NCBI GenBank assembly: GCA_947626775.1
Contig: CANQTL010000020.1
Coordinates: 1 to 56,008, forward strand
Direction of reading: 5' to 3'
Source: an uncultured Lachnospiraceae bacterium
GTDB taxonomy: Bacteria; Bacillota; Clostridia; Lachnospirales; Lachnospiraceae
Length of the DNA: 56,008 nucleotides
Position 1 is the first letter of the stretch. Every line of letters begins with the position of its first letter. Below, one piece after another: positions 9,296 to 18,108 of this stretch. Under the pieces are notes generated by a model that was not told where the DNA came from, did no database searches, and saw only the letters and a list, made by a program, of their open reading frames with translations. The translations under genes were made by a program, and so were the position numbers.

Positions 9296-11314
9296 TCATA
9301 TTTCAACTTTCATTTTAAATACATTTACTAATCCTTTTTTCTTCAAATTCCTGCATATTCCCTGCTGCTGACCCGCTCTTACCGCTACAACAATTCCGAC
9401 ATCCTGATCCACTTTCACATTACTCAATTCCCTAACCCAGTAACCATCTATTTCCTGTGCATGGACTTGGCCATCTGACACAATAAATCCATTTATATTT
9501 TTAATATGCGACCTTTTCATAATATTTAATGCCTTCTTGCCCCACACCCCTGCGCCATAAATATATACTCTTTGATGTTGTCTGCAAAATTCCAGAAGAC
9601 CACTGAACCTCAGATCTGAATATTCCTGTACATCCACCCCATATTGCTTATATCCTGACAATAATTCCATGCTCAGTACCTGTAGGTTGGAGTAATTCTC
9701 TTCCGCACAGCCCACGCTTAAAAAATCCATGGTATAAAATCCTTGTTTTTGAGCAATATACGGTATGATTCTACCCATAATATCAGCGCTGTTACTAATT
9801 AGTTCTTCACCGCCATCCAACAAAAAGCAGCAGCTTTCTCTCAATATTGAGCCCCTTGCCCAAAATATCGAATACTCATTGGCACATTCCGTACTTCCCT
9901 TAATATCTGCATAGAATCCATAATCTTTCCATATTTTTCGAATTTCAGGAAAGCTGCTCACCTTTTCCCATCGGCTTTGCATGTTCTGAATATATTCTCC
10001 ATGGTATGTTTTAGGCAGAATCCCCACTCCTAAACGCTTTTCTTTTTCAAATTCTTTAGTAATATTGCTTGTGTACAAATCATCATTCCACATACACCTT
10101 ATCATTAACTGTTGAAGCGTTCTGCCTTCAATGATAGGTCTGGCACCGTTCACCAGCTTACTATCATCTATATAGAGAATATATTCATATTTTTTCGTCA
10201 ATTCCATAACATCCTTCAGAAAAGACACATAATTTCCAAACGCCTTGATCCAGAAAGTATCTTTCCTTAGTTGTGCTGAAAATTTACTTTCTATTTCGGC
10301 TTGTGTCGTGTAAATTACAACAGGAATTTCCCCAGATAAATTTTTTATCGCAATAATGTAATCATCCGTCCAAGCAAGCTGTTCTGTTTTGAGTAGTATT
10401 ACAACATCATTCCTGCTGTAATCCAAGTCACTCTGAGGTTTCTCCCAAAATATTTTAGTCAGTTGCAGACCATGTTTGATCGATGCAATATCATACTTTC
10501 TAATGATATTTTCCCATATCATATCCACGTCATAATCCGTATTTTCTTTTATATATCGTATTGCTCTCCTCATACTTGTAGCATTTGTATTTCTAAATCC
10601 ATTCCAATCTAATGCAGTCACAACTGGCTTTCTTTTAAGAAATGGATACTGATAATATTGAATCAATTCGCATGCTTTGTTAAGATAATGAAAATCATCC
10701 CGTATCAATCCAAAATTCCATCGATCACTCCTCAGATATGCATCCCATTTAAATCCTGCTTTTTCACACACTGAAATAAGCTGGTATTCATATTTACTAA
10801 CCGCATCCGAATAATTCTCATCATCTATATGTAAGTTTTCCCAAAAAAACTGCCAAATCTGATTTTTTATCAATCTTTGACTCATCACGTAAAAAAAGGC
10901 CGGAATAAAAGAAGTGCCTATAGCAATTTCCGTTTCACCGCTTATATTTGCCAATGTCCCCCATAAATCAACATTTCTCTGATCCATCTGTCTAAACAAA
11001 TCTTCTAAGGGATAAAACGGCCCGAAAAAAGTATCATTCATGACAACCACGCAATCATATTCTTCAACTTTTTCCCACCCATACTTTTCTACTATGGCAT
11101 ACCGCACGGCCATTCCATCAAATCCATAATTATCTCTGACATACACGTCGTCTGCATACTGTTTTAATATATCCAGTCCCTTTTTGGATACAACTCCATT
11201 ACATACAACTACCAAGCGAGTCAGCAAAGGTCTGACATTGCTCAGAAAATATGGCACGTATCTATCTACTATTCCATTTTCATCATAAAATATATAAATT
11301 CCTAAACGGTTCAT
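9296..11314 (-). CDS. Long RgpF-like protein with C-terminal Rossmann-like module
   Basis: About 672 residues. Residues 1-270 are RgpF-like: LGIYIFYDENGIVDRYV, VRDNYGFDGMAVRY, VVMNDTFFGPFYPL. A middle section (about 300-570) has its own alpha/beta look, with VVILLKTEQLAWTDDY, YILYIDDSKLVNGARP and SIFWARGS, and may be a second transferase domain as in longer RgpF-family proteins. The final ~95 residues start VYIYGAGVWGKKALN, the shared module. The start at 11314 is chosen for AAAGGAG; a GTG nine bases earlier overlaps that site. Probably a polymer-backbone glycosyltransferase, but linkage and sugar are not readable. Confidence 0.8.
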   Translation of the reverse strand: MNRLGIYIFYDENGIVDRYVPYFLSNVRPLLTRLVVVCNGVVSKKGLDILKQYADDVYVRDNYGFDGMAVRYAIVEKYGWEKVEEYDCVVVMNDTFFGPFYPLEDLFRQMDQRNVDLWGTLANISGETEIAIGTSFIPAFFYVMSQRLIKNQIWQFFWENLHIDDENYSDAVSKYEYQLISVCEKAGFKWDAYLRSDRWNFGLIRDDFHYLNKACELIQYYQYPFLKRKPVVTALDWNGFRNTNATSMRRAIRYIKENTDYDVDMIWENIIRKYDIASIKHGLQLTKIFWEKPQSDLDYSRNDVVILLKTEQLAWTDDYIIAIKNLSGEIPVVIYTTQAEIESKFSAQLRKDTFWIKAFGNYVSFLKDVMELTKKYEYILYIDDSKLVNGARPIIEGRTLQQLMIRCMWNDDLYTSNITKEFEKEKRLGVGILPKTYHGEYIQNMQSRWEKVSSFPEIRKIWKDYGFYADIKGSTECANEYSIFWARGSILRESCCFLLDGGEELISNSADIMGRIIPYIAQKQGFYTMDFLSVGCAEENYSNLQVLSMELLSGYKQYGVDVQEYSDLRFSGLLEFCRQHQRVYIYGAGVWGKKALNIMKRSHIKNINGFIVSDGQVHAQEIDGYWVRELSNVKVDQDVGIVVAVRAGQQQGICRNLKKKGLVNVFKMKVEI

Positions 11315-11346
11315 TGCGCCCACTCCTTTTCAGTTTTGTACCGCAT

Positions 11347-12471
11347 CTATTTGAATGCAGTCTTACTTCTTTCTTCAATCCACTGATAAGTAGAAATCGG
11401 CAACATACCCTTCAACTTATCACAATTATTTTCTCGAAAGTATTTTCTTACCTTTGATGCACTGATTACATCGTTTTCTTTATCTTTTATTCTTGCAAGC
11501 TCTATTACGTCAATACCATATTGAGGTAAAATTCGCTTCATTGTCTCGTTATACTCTGCGGTGACTGCATCATATGGCTCTTCTCCAACAAACCTATATT
11601 TTATTCCATATTCTTTAGCTACTACCTCTCCAAAAATTCGTATATCATAACTCATATCCTTGATCTCCGAAACATTGTCCTTTTGGAAATACTGTTCAAA
11701 AGTTTTGCTAGATATCACATATTCTCCTGAAGGAATTACCTTAACATTTTCCAGTCCTTCCGTACCTTTTCGAACCAATTCAAATCGTTCTTGAAATGTA
11801 AATTCCGATTTATCTTCCTCTACTACAAAAACATAGACGTAATCAACTTGTTTACTCGCCTGCTCGATCAAATAGTAATGTCCTTTTGTAAACGGATTAC
11901 AATTCATAACAGCAGCTCCTACTGTTCCGTTTCTTGATTCTCCATACTGCAAGAAGTGTTTTTTATAATAACAAATAATATCCCATGAGATAAAATAGTC
12001 TTGTAAACGGGATCGCAAACCCATCGTAAAACCATTTTTATTCAAAACACCTTTTAGATCATCAAATATTTTTTCTGCAATCTTTCGCTGTACAATATAA
12101 TCACAATGCTCTGCCATATTCAACACATGATCAACCGGCCTGTCAATTTCATGCCATATCTGTGCCATACTTTCCAAACAATGCAGCCGATTCGAGTAAC
12201 TTGTTTCATACTTTTTCCAAACATCGTAGTAGCTGCTCATCAGAACAACTATATCCTGTTCTCCTATTTCCTCCACAAACAATCTTGGCGGGCTCAATGT
12301 TCCTGAAACAGAGCAGATTATAACCTCATAATCATTAAATCCATAATCATACAATATCTTCTGCAAATTATTTCCTATAGTATGACTATCATCAACCAAC
12401 GGCCCAAACATGGTGCATGGACCAACCATAAATATTCGTGCCTCCCCCCCCCCTATGGGCGGCAGGGACAA
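11347..12471 (-). pseudogene. C-terminal part of a frame-split protein: SGNH-like plus CitC-like cytidylyltransferase domain
   Basis: This frame has no proper start (only a TTG near its beginning) and looks like the continuation of the gene at 12392-13249. Its first ~190 residues resemble an SGNH-type hydrolase fold: FMVGPCTMFGPLVDDSHT, then IVVLMSSYYDVW. The last ~180 match the ligase/cytidylyltransferase domain of citrate lyase ligase: GAAVMNCNPFTKGHYYLI, TFQERFELV and VISASKVRKYF. The G10 run at 12444-12453 sits at its beginning. Deleting one G, or adding two, would join it to the upstream frame, giving one protein of about 633 residues. So it is not translated as drawn unless the tract changes. 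The role is unknown; nucleotidyl transfer in glycan decoration is a guess from context. Confidence 0.75.
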
Positions 12472-13249
12472 GCCTGTTTCCGTTACAAATATTTATCACT
12501 TTTCCCTGCATATCCCCATATATAGGAACACCATTCTTATATTGGAATTGTCTCTTATCTGTAAATTCTTTTATTTCTGTTATAAAATCTATATTATTAT
12601 AATTGTCGCCAAAAATTATTTTCCTTTCCCATTCAGTCATAGCATATAAGCTTTCTGTCGATATTAATTTTTTATTCTTCTCTGTATAAATAATACGATC
12701 ATCGTCTGACAGATTCATGTCTTCAACACGCAGCCAGCGATAAATATATATCTGGCTCTTTAACTGCAATAGTGCTTGTATATTTTTTTCTACCCAAATA
12801 CTATATTCTTTGTTAATCCAATCGGCATCATCGATAACAATTCCTCGTGATGCAAGATCTTTTACACATTGGAAACTTTCTCTGATTTCTTTCCATTCTT
12901 TTTCACTTTTTCGAAACCCGCTCTTAATTACTCCTGTAAGTCTTCCCGCCTGAATAACTGCAACTTCATGAATCGTAGGAAATCTATCAAAGATATTCCT
13001 TGCTCCTTCACGATCATTTTCCGACGTCACATAAGAAAAGTTTCTATTTATATGAGGCATATTGTTTCCATTCAAATATCCTCTATATAAATCTCCCGGT
13101 GTGACAATCCCATATATTTCTCCAAGCTTTAAAACATAATAAACCTCATCACCATAATTCATAAAATGATCATATATAATATCAGGATTTTCTTTCAGAT
13201 CATGCAGCTCGATAATTGGGCAGATATCCTGTGCTCTCTCATAATACAT
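12392..13249 (-). CDS. N-terminal, CBS-like part of the frame-split CBS/SGNH/CitC-like protein
   Basis: About 285 residues as sequenced. The ATG at 13249 follows TATGGAGG with good spacing. Residues ~8-110 look like a CBS-domain pair (DEVYYVLKLGEIYGIVTPGD; EVAVIQAGRLTGVIKSG), a type of domain that senses nucleotides. A middle part carries VIVDDADWINKEY-like features of unknown meaning (read here as IVIDDADWINKEYS), followed by GVPIYGDMQGKVINICNG. The frame then enters the G10 run and ends soon after with an unrelated tail (NIYGWSMHHVWAVG). The intact gene with nine G would run on to 11347. The short product is probably the OFF form; it begins 31 bases after the Gfo/Idh gene. Confidence 0.75.
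   Translation of the reverse strand: MYYERAQDICPIIELHDLKENPDIIYDHFMNYGDEVYYVLKLGEIYGIVTPGDLYRGYLNGNNMPHINRNFSYVTSENDREGARNIFDRFPTIHEVAVIQAGRLTGVIKSGFRKSEKEWKEIRESFQCVKDLASRGIVIDDADWINKEYSIWVEKNIQALLQLKSQIYIYRWLRVEDMNLSDDDRIIYTEKNKKLISTESLYAMTEWERKIIFGDNYNNIDFITEIKEFTDKRQFQYKNGVPIYGDMQGKVINICNGNRLVPAAHRGGGGTNIYGWSMHHVWAVG
12444..12453 (-). repeat. Homopolymer tract, 10 G on coding strand, at the break of a split gene
   Basis: Ten consecutive C on the plus strand. Upstream and downstream frames meet here, and codon counting shows that 9 or 12 G would join them, whereas 10 G leads to a stop 19 codons later. The three other long G runs of the locus are all 9 long and in frame. Confidence 0.92.
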
Positions 13250-13280
13250 TATTTTTTCCTCCATAGCATATACATGCACG

Positions 13281-14303
13281 TCATTCGGCTTGCATTATAC
13301 TATTCTTATGGTAAATTCCTTCCAGCATTTCCATGAGATTCACTGCATCTCCTATAGTTCCCTGCAATACCGGTTTCCCTCTTACAACGGCATCATAAAA
13401 TTCCTTCATTTCATAATCCCACGACTCGTCTGTGTCAAAACACATTGTGTGTTCAATCGGTTGCCCCAAACCGCCGGTTTTACATTCCAAATCTTTTTTG
13501 TAATAAGTCAGCCGCTCTTCTCCATAACTCATAGTTGACGTCAACAATCCATTGAGTGAAATAAACCCCTCTGAGCAAATCAAATCCAAACTGAATTTAT
13601 GCCGCCATTGAATAGCGCTGGAATGCAAAGAGGCCACCTTGCCATCTTCCGTATGTAGAATTGAAAAAACTGAATCTTCCGTGTCCATATCTTTCCACAC
13701 TAATTGATTCACCGAACTTTGTATATCCGTAAATTTCCCCATAAAATAATACATGAGGTCAAGCATATGGATGCCTTGGTCTAACATAATACCGCCGCCA
13801 GATATCGCCCTGTCATTTCTCCATTCGCTGGGGAAAGCAGGTGTACCAGCCTTTCCATAAACCCCTCTGGCACACACGACATCACCTAAAATACCGGAAT
13901 CAACTAATGCTTTGGCCTCGATAACAGAATTATGATATCGATGGTTAAAGCCAAATTTCAATATTTTACATATTGATCCTTCACAAGCCTTCTGCATCTT
14001 CAAGGTATCAGCCAAATTACGCCCCGGCGGTTTCTCTGAAAAAACGGCACAACCCTTTTTCAAAGCGTAACATACGATATCTGGTATTACGACATTATAA
14101 GTACAGACAATAACGGCATCCGCATGACATTGATCTATACATAATTTCCAGTCACTATAAAAAGGCTCTTTATAATATATACCCCGTGCCGGATCTGTGT
14201 CGCAAAGTCCAATAATATCATATCCCCCATGCCTTTTCATTGCATCATAACGTGTTTTTCCCATCCGACCCATACCGATAATGACAACTTTAATCTTCTC
14301 CAC
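13281..14303 (-). CDS. Gfo/Idh/MocA-family oxidoreductase
   Basis: A 340-residue NAD(P)-dependent sugar oxidoreductase of the Gfo/Idh/MocA family. The N-terminal Rossmann motif is VVIIGMGRMGKTRYDA, followed by the family EKP motif in CAVFSEKPPGRN near residue 95. The C-terminal half has GGGIMLDQGIHMLDLMYYF, the usual substrate/dimer sheet with its conserved histidine. Such enzymes oxidise or reduce a hydroxyl or keto group of a sugar, nucleotide sugar or inositol. It lies between the zinc-ribbon methyltransferase-like gene (4-base gap) and the split CBS/CitC-like gene, inside the sugar-acid set. The exact substrate is unknown. Confidence 0.88.
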   Translation of the reverse strand: MEKIKVVIIGMGRMGKTRYDAMKRHGGYDIIGLCDTDPARGIYYKEPFYSDWKLCIDQCHADAVIVCTYNVVIPDIVCYALKKGCAVFSEKPPGRNLADTLKMQKACEGSICKILKFGFNHRYHNSVIEAKALVDSGILGDVVCARGVYGKAGTPAFPSEWRNDRAISGGGIMLDQGIHMLDLMYYFMGKFTDIQSSVNQLVWKDMDTEDSVFSILHTEDGKVASLHSSAIQWRHKFSLDLICSEGFISLNGLLTSTMSYGEERLTYYKKDLECKTGGLGQPIEHTMCFDTDESWDYEMKEFYDAVVRGKPVLQGTIGDAVNLMEMLEGIYHKNSIMQAE

Positions 14304-14307
14304 AATA

Positions 14308-15264
14308 TCAGTCCTTCTTTTTCGCGATTACCTGTGCAAAAGAACTCAACCCACTCTTCTGCAAAAATTGCTGAAAATCCGCTATGGTTGTGCAATCTGC
14401 GGTATCAATCAGATATTTAATAAAAAAATTAGCCTCTTCAATGCGCTCTTTGTTTTTCATAACAACATCTAAATCTCGCGTTCCAGGAGTCGTAATTTCC
14501 AAAAGTTCATATCCTGCTTTATCTAAAATAAGCTTTAATCCTTTCGCAGAAGGAAGCATAATATGCTCATAAGGAAATATATCCTCTGTTCCGCCTTTTA
14601 GGGTTAGAATATCAAAACCACTCCCCAGCCTTGTGTTCAATATAAGCAGACCGTCCTCCGACAAACACTTCCCGATTTGCAACAGGGATTCTATCGGATC
14701 AGCTTCATGCTGCAACTGATTCAAATATAGAACAAGATCCGCTTCATTCACCGAAGCAGTTTCTATTGGCAAAATTGAATCCCGCAATTCATACTCCGCA
14801 GTCATTTTAGAACTTCGGAACAACTCCACGGATTTCACATAACGATTCCCGAAATCAATCACACGAAGTCCTCTATTTCTGCCTAGATACCTGAATACCC
14901 GATATTCTGCCCAACTCACAAAATCCATCCAGATATCTGTTCTACGTTCACTAGCCTGTTGCTGATACTTACTCGATACTCTAAGATTTTTCATGCTCTT
15001 CAGTCCCAGATATTCCTGTAAAATCGAGTCATCTACAGCAACAAAAATACTTTTACAGTCATCGCATAGTCTATAATTTACATCCCATCGCTCGAATATA
15101 TACTTCGTTTTAATAGACCCGCATATAGGACAACTTATACTTTGCCGCTCTGATGGATGCTCTAATACAAACTGCTGTGCGATCTGCTTTTCTTGCCGAA
15201 ACAATCCTGCATCGCGCAATTCAGCTCGCTTTCCTGGTTCTGCATAGTCATAAGCCTTTAGCAT
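14308..15264 (-). CDS. Zinc-ribbon methyltransferase-like protein
   Basis: About 318 residues. Near residue 45 a zinc ribbon CPICGSIKTKYIF...CDDCKSIF is followed by a region shaped like a class I methyltransferase: LRVIDFGNRYVKSVELF, ADLVLYLNQLQHEADP, GLLILNTRLGSGFDIL. The SAM-binding loop is degenerate (DFGNRY instead of DxGxGxG), so activity is uncertain. This layout matches the zinc-ribbon methyltransferases that modify sugar nucleotides. The start at 15264 follows CAGGAGGCGTATT and overlaps the upstream phosphatase gene by 17 bases; a longer reading would have no such signal. It may modify the sugar made by the surrounding enzymes. Confidence 0.75.
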   Translation of the reverse strand: MLKAYDYAEPGKRAELRDAGLFRQEKQIAQQFVLEHPSERQSISCPICGSIKTKYIFERWDVNYRLCDDCKSIFVAVDDSILQEYLGLKSMKNLRVSSKYQQQASERRTDIWMDFVSWAEYRVFRYLGRNRGLRVIDFGNRYVKSVELFRSSKMTAEYELRDSILPIETASVNEADLVLYLNQLQHEADPIESLLQIGKCLSEDGLLILNTRLGSGFDILTLKGGTEDIFPYEHIMLPSAKGLKLILDKAGYELLEITTPGTRDLDVVMKNKERIEEANFFIKYLIDTADCTTIADFQQFLQKSGLSSFAQVIAKKKD

Positions 15265-16006
15265 AATACGCCTCCTGCAATCCCATATTTGCAAAGCACT
15301 GACATATACATTTATTCTCATCCAAAGGTTTGAGCACCGTACAGCCACCCGCCGCTTCATTGATCGCTACTGCTGCGGCCACATCCCACAGCATAATCTC
15401 ATGTTCACAATAAACGTCGAATCTGCCACACGCTACAAACGCGCCCATAATAGCTGCTGATCCCAGCATCCTGACTTTCTTAAAATTCTGTATCTGGCTA
15501 ACAAATAATGCCAAACTGTCCGTATCATAAGAACGCTTTACCGGGAAACCTGTCGCCAAAACAGCCTGTGAAATTTCTCTGATATCCGACGGAGAATTTG
15601 CCTGTCCATTTACAAAGGCACCTGTACCTTTCTCACCGTAAAACAGTTCTCCTTTCATAAAACGATAGATAACACCCAGACAAGGATAATTGTCACGCCA
15701 CAATGCTATGGATACACATGCCATATCATCAAAACCCCGGTAATAATTAAGCGTGCCGTCTAAAGGGTCAATAATCCAGTAAGTATCTCCTGCAGCCGCG
15801 CTCCAGCCGTATTCTTCCGACAAAATTGGCAAATTACTCTCCTGCAGGATATCCATGATAATTCTTTCGCTCATCTTATCAGAAGAAAGTTTGATATCCT
15901 TGCCCTCACACAAATCTACTCTGATATTTTCCTTTTTCTTTAAAAAATCCCCCGCTGCCTGCGCCGCCCTAATTGCCAACTGCAGCTCTGCACTCTTCTT
16001 CGACAT
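15248..16006 (-). CDS. Inositol-monophosphatase-family phosphatase
   Basis: About 252 residues of the inositol monophosphatase/CysQ superfamily. The metal-binding motifs are clear: SEEYG near residue 63, WIIDPLDGTLNYYRG near residue 76 and MLWDVAAAVAINEAAGG near residue 205. Relatives remove phosphate from inositol phosphates, sugar phosphates or 3'-phosphoadenosine nucleotides using magnesium. In this operon it could release phosphate from a sugar or sugar-acid phosphate before activation by the CMP-sugar synthetase next door; that role is inferred from position. The start at 16006 is preferred (AGAGG upstream); an ATG at 16039 lacks a ribosome binding site. Confidence 0.87.
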   Translation of the reverse strand: MSKKSAELQLAIRAAQAAGDFLKKKENIRVDLCEGKDIKLSSDKMSERIIMDILQESNLPILSEEYGWSAAAGDTYWIIDPLDGTLNYYRGFDDMACVSIALWRDNYPCLGVIYRFMKGELFYGEKGTGAFVNGQANSPSDIREISQAVLATGFPVKRSYDTDSLALFVSQIQNFKKVRMLGSAAIMGAFVACGRFDVYCEHEIMLWDVAAAVAINEAAGGCTVLKPLDENKCICQCFANMGLQEAYYAKGL

Positions 16007-16039
16007 TTGATTCCTCTGCAATATAATCACACTACCCAT

Positions 16040-16738
16040 CTATAGCTTTAAATATCTGGCTTCTGTTCTGATTCCTGCGGCTGTAATTCGCCCTTCTGCA
16101 ATGTTCCAGTCCTCTTCCGTATCCAAGTCGCAAGACTCATCTTTCGGTATTTCAAACAAGCCTAATTCCCCGGCAAATACCGGGCATTGTCCAGCCTGCT
16201 CCAGTTTCATAAAATGTTCCCGTCTCCATGCCGTTAATGCCCATACAATTTTTTGAACCGGTTCCAGCGTCTGGCTGTTTACCTTATTCTCTAAAGAAAA
16301 ATTTAACGCCTTGCCTTGATAAAACGTTTCTTCCTTTTCAGAAACCACCGAGAGTACCGTGTCATAGTCATTTTCCACAACATAATTCGCAAATTTTTGG
16401 ACGGTTTCCATTCTCAATAAAGGCGATGTCGAATTTATCATAACTACGTAATCACAATCATGCTTACACATGAACTCATAAGTAAATTCTCTGTTAGTAG
16501 CTTGATCCGTGGCCAGCTCCGGAGGTCGTTTGTGAAACTGTGCCCCCATGGTCTGTATCGCTTTCCCAAGCTCCTCACTCTCTGTATTTACCCAGACACT
16601 GTCAAATTCCGGAACATGGAGTGCAAGCTCTATCGGATACTGTATCAACGGCTTTTCGCCTAAATAGCGCAAATTCTTTTTGGGTATTCTCTTGGATCCC
16701 AGCCTGGCGGGAATCATCACTATAATCTTTTTAGTCAT
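16040..16738 (-). CDS. Acylneuraminate/Kdo-type CMP-sugar synthetase
   Basis: About 232 residues with the NeuA/KdsB-type cytidylyltransferase pattern: IPARLGSKRIPKKNLRYLG at the N-terminus (CTP-binding loop), RPPELATDQA, and VVMINSTSPLLR near residue 95. Family members couple CTP to a nonulosonic or ulosonic acid and release pyrophosphate. The ATG at 16738 is preceded by AGGACA; a GTG 18 bases earlier is possible. No NeuB/KdsA-type condensing enzyme lies in the window, so the acid it activates must be made elsewhere or by an unusual route. Its neighbours (SIS isomerase, YhcH, phosphatase) support a sugar-acid pathway. Confidence 0.88.
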   Translation of the reverse strand: MTKKIIVMIPARLGSKRIPKKNLRYLGEKPLIQYPIELALHVPEFDSVWVNTESEELGKAIQTMGAQFHKRPPELATDQATNREFTYEFMCKHDCDYVVMINSTSPLLRMETVQKFANYVVENDYDTVLSVVSEKEETFYQGKALNFSLENKVNSQTLEPVQKIVWALTAWRREHFMKLEQAGQCPVFAGELGLFEIPKDESCDLDTEEDWNIAEGRITAAGIRTEARYLKL

Positions 16739-16761
16739 TGTCCTGTCACGCTCCACTGTGT

Positions 16762-17217
16762 TTATATATGAATTTTGATCACAAATTTTTTTACTTTATC
16801 ACATTTCCGATTCACCGATATCTGCGGCCGGTGCGCTTCATGCGGGAAAATCATCGTAAAATATCCTGCCACATTATTCACAGATAAATGGGGCTCTGTT
16901 GTTTCTTCATAAAAAGCAACATCTTTTTCCCCATCATAATCTTCCATGACAGTAAGGCTGCTTTTGTCAAAAATGTCTATTCCTTCCAGCCCTTCCAGCG
17001 ATGCCTGGATATCAATATACTTCTCATGCGCTTCTATCTTACAGTCGTATGGCATTGAAGTGGAATAACTCATTACTCTTGCGAAAATAGCTTCTCCGTC
17101 AATTTCATAACGTTTCTCTTCCATATCCGGAGATAATATCCGTAAAAATCGCTCGATTTTTTGAAACTGCTCTGTTGAAATATATTTGTCCAAATTTGTA
17201 AGCTTATCAAAAACCAT
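16762..17217 (-). CDS. YhcH/YjgK/YiaL-family protein
   Basis: A 151-residue protein of the YhcH/YjgK/YiaL family (former DUF386), related to EbgC. The conserved metal-binding region is seen in CKIEAHEKYIDIQASLEG near residue 65 and MIFPHEAHRPQIS near residue 125. Members occur in sialic-acid and sugar-acid operons, where an anomerase or lyase-like role has been proposed. The ATG follows directly after the stop of the dehydrogenase gene behind a GGGG sequence, so the two are coupled. In this locus it probably acts on the free sugar acid before activation; the reaction is not established. Confidence 0.87.
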   Translation of the reverse strand: MVFDKLTNLDKYISTEQFQKIERFLRILSPDMEEKRYEIDGEAIFARVMSYSTSMPYDCKIEAHEKYIDIQASLEGLEGIDIFDKSSLTVMEDYDGEKDVAFYEETTEPHLSVNNVAGYFTMIFPHEAHRPQISVNRKCDKVKKFVIKIHI

Positions 17218-18108
17218 TTAAATCCCCAAATCTCTCAATAAATTCTTTACGGCCTCTGTCTCCATGCTTTCCCTGCATGTAGTCGTATAAGTGCATATAT
17301 GAGGAGTTAAAACCGCATTTTTACATTCGCATATTTTGCCCCGATATGGTTCCTGCCAAAGCGCATCTCCCCAGAATCCGGCAATCTTGCCACTCTGCAG
17401 ATTATCATAAAGAACATTCTCATTTATAAGCGCCCCACGGGCACTATTAAGAAGGATAACTCCTTCTTTCATAAGTTCTATCTCTCGATTTCCTATAATC
17501 TCTTCATTACCGCTGGCATGTAATGTCACTACATCCGCATTCCGCAATCCATCTTCCAAGCTGCATGTCGATGCAGATGTATCATATTTGTCATAGACCA
17601 GTATCTCTGCACCGAGACTTTTTAATAGGTCTGATGTCTTTTTCCCTATATGTCCATATCCAATAACCAAAATTTTGGTTCCCGATATCGAATATCCTAT
17701 TCTTTTTTTCCAAACCCCGTTATGAACATCTTCATTTGCTAAAAATATCTGATGAAGCAGCGCCAGCAACGCGGTCAATGTCATTTCTGCAACCGCCTGC
17801 GTTGGTCCGTCCGGGGTATTGGACACTTTGATCCCATGTCTTTTCGCCGCTTCCAGATCCACATTGTCTATCCCGATTCCAATACGTGCTATCGCTTTTA
17901 GTTGTGGTGCTTGCTGAAATACATTTTCATTCAACGGCTCTAAGCCTGCCAGCAAACCATCCGCCTCCGACAAATGTACAATGATCTCTTCTTCTGTCAT
18001 TTTCCTTTTATAAGGATTTTTAACTACTTCAATGCCCTTCTCCAACAACAGATCCATTGCTCTGTCATTGCTGTCCGCAAACGAAGAGGTTCCGACTACC
18101 ACCTTCAT
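17218..18108 (-). CDS. D-isomer 2-hydroxyacid dehydrogenase
   Basis: About 296 residues of the D-2-hydroxyacid dehydrogenase family (SerA-like fold). Visible features are IARIGIGIDNVDLEAA, the NAD-binding loop VIGYGHIGKKTSDLL near residue 145, NSARGALINENVL with the substrate arginine, and LTPHICTYTTTCRESME with the histidine of the acid pair. It interconverts a 2-hydroxy acid and a 2-keto acid with NAD(H). The ATG at 18108 shares bases with the stop of the SIS gene (TGATG) behind GGGAGG. Placed between a phosphosugar isomerase and YhcH, it may make a keto acid precursor or reduce a keto sugar acid; serine synthesis is less likely here. Confidence 0.87.
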   Translation of the reverse strand: MKVVVGTSSFADSNDRAMDLLLEKGIEVVKNPYKRKMTEEEIIVHLSEADGLLAGLEPLNENVFQQAPQLKAIARIGIGIDNVDLEAAKRHGIKVSNTPDGPTQAVAEMTLTALLALLHQIFLANEDVHNGVWKKRIGYSISGTKILVIGYGHIGKKTSDLLKSLGAEILVYDKYDTSASTCSLEDGLRNADVVTLHASGNEEIIGNREIELMKEGVILLNSARGALINENVLYDNLQSGKIAGFWGDALWQEPYRGKICECKNAVLTPHICTYTTTCRESMETEAVKNLLRDLGI

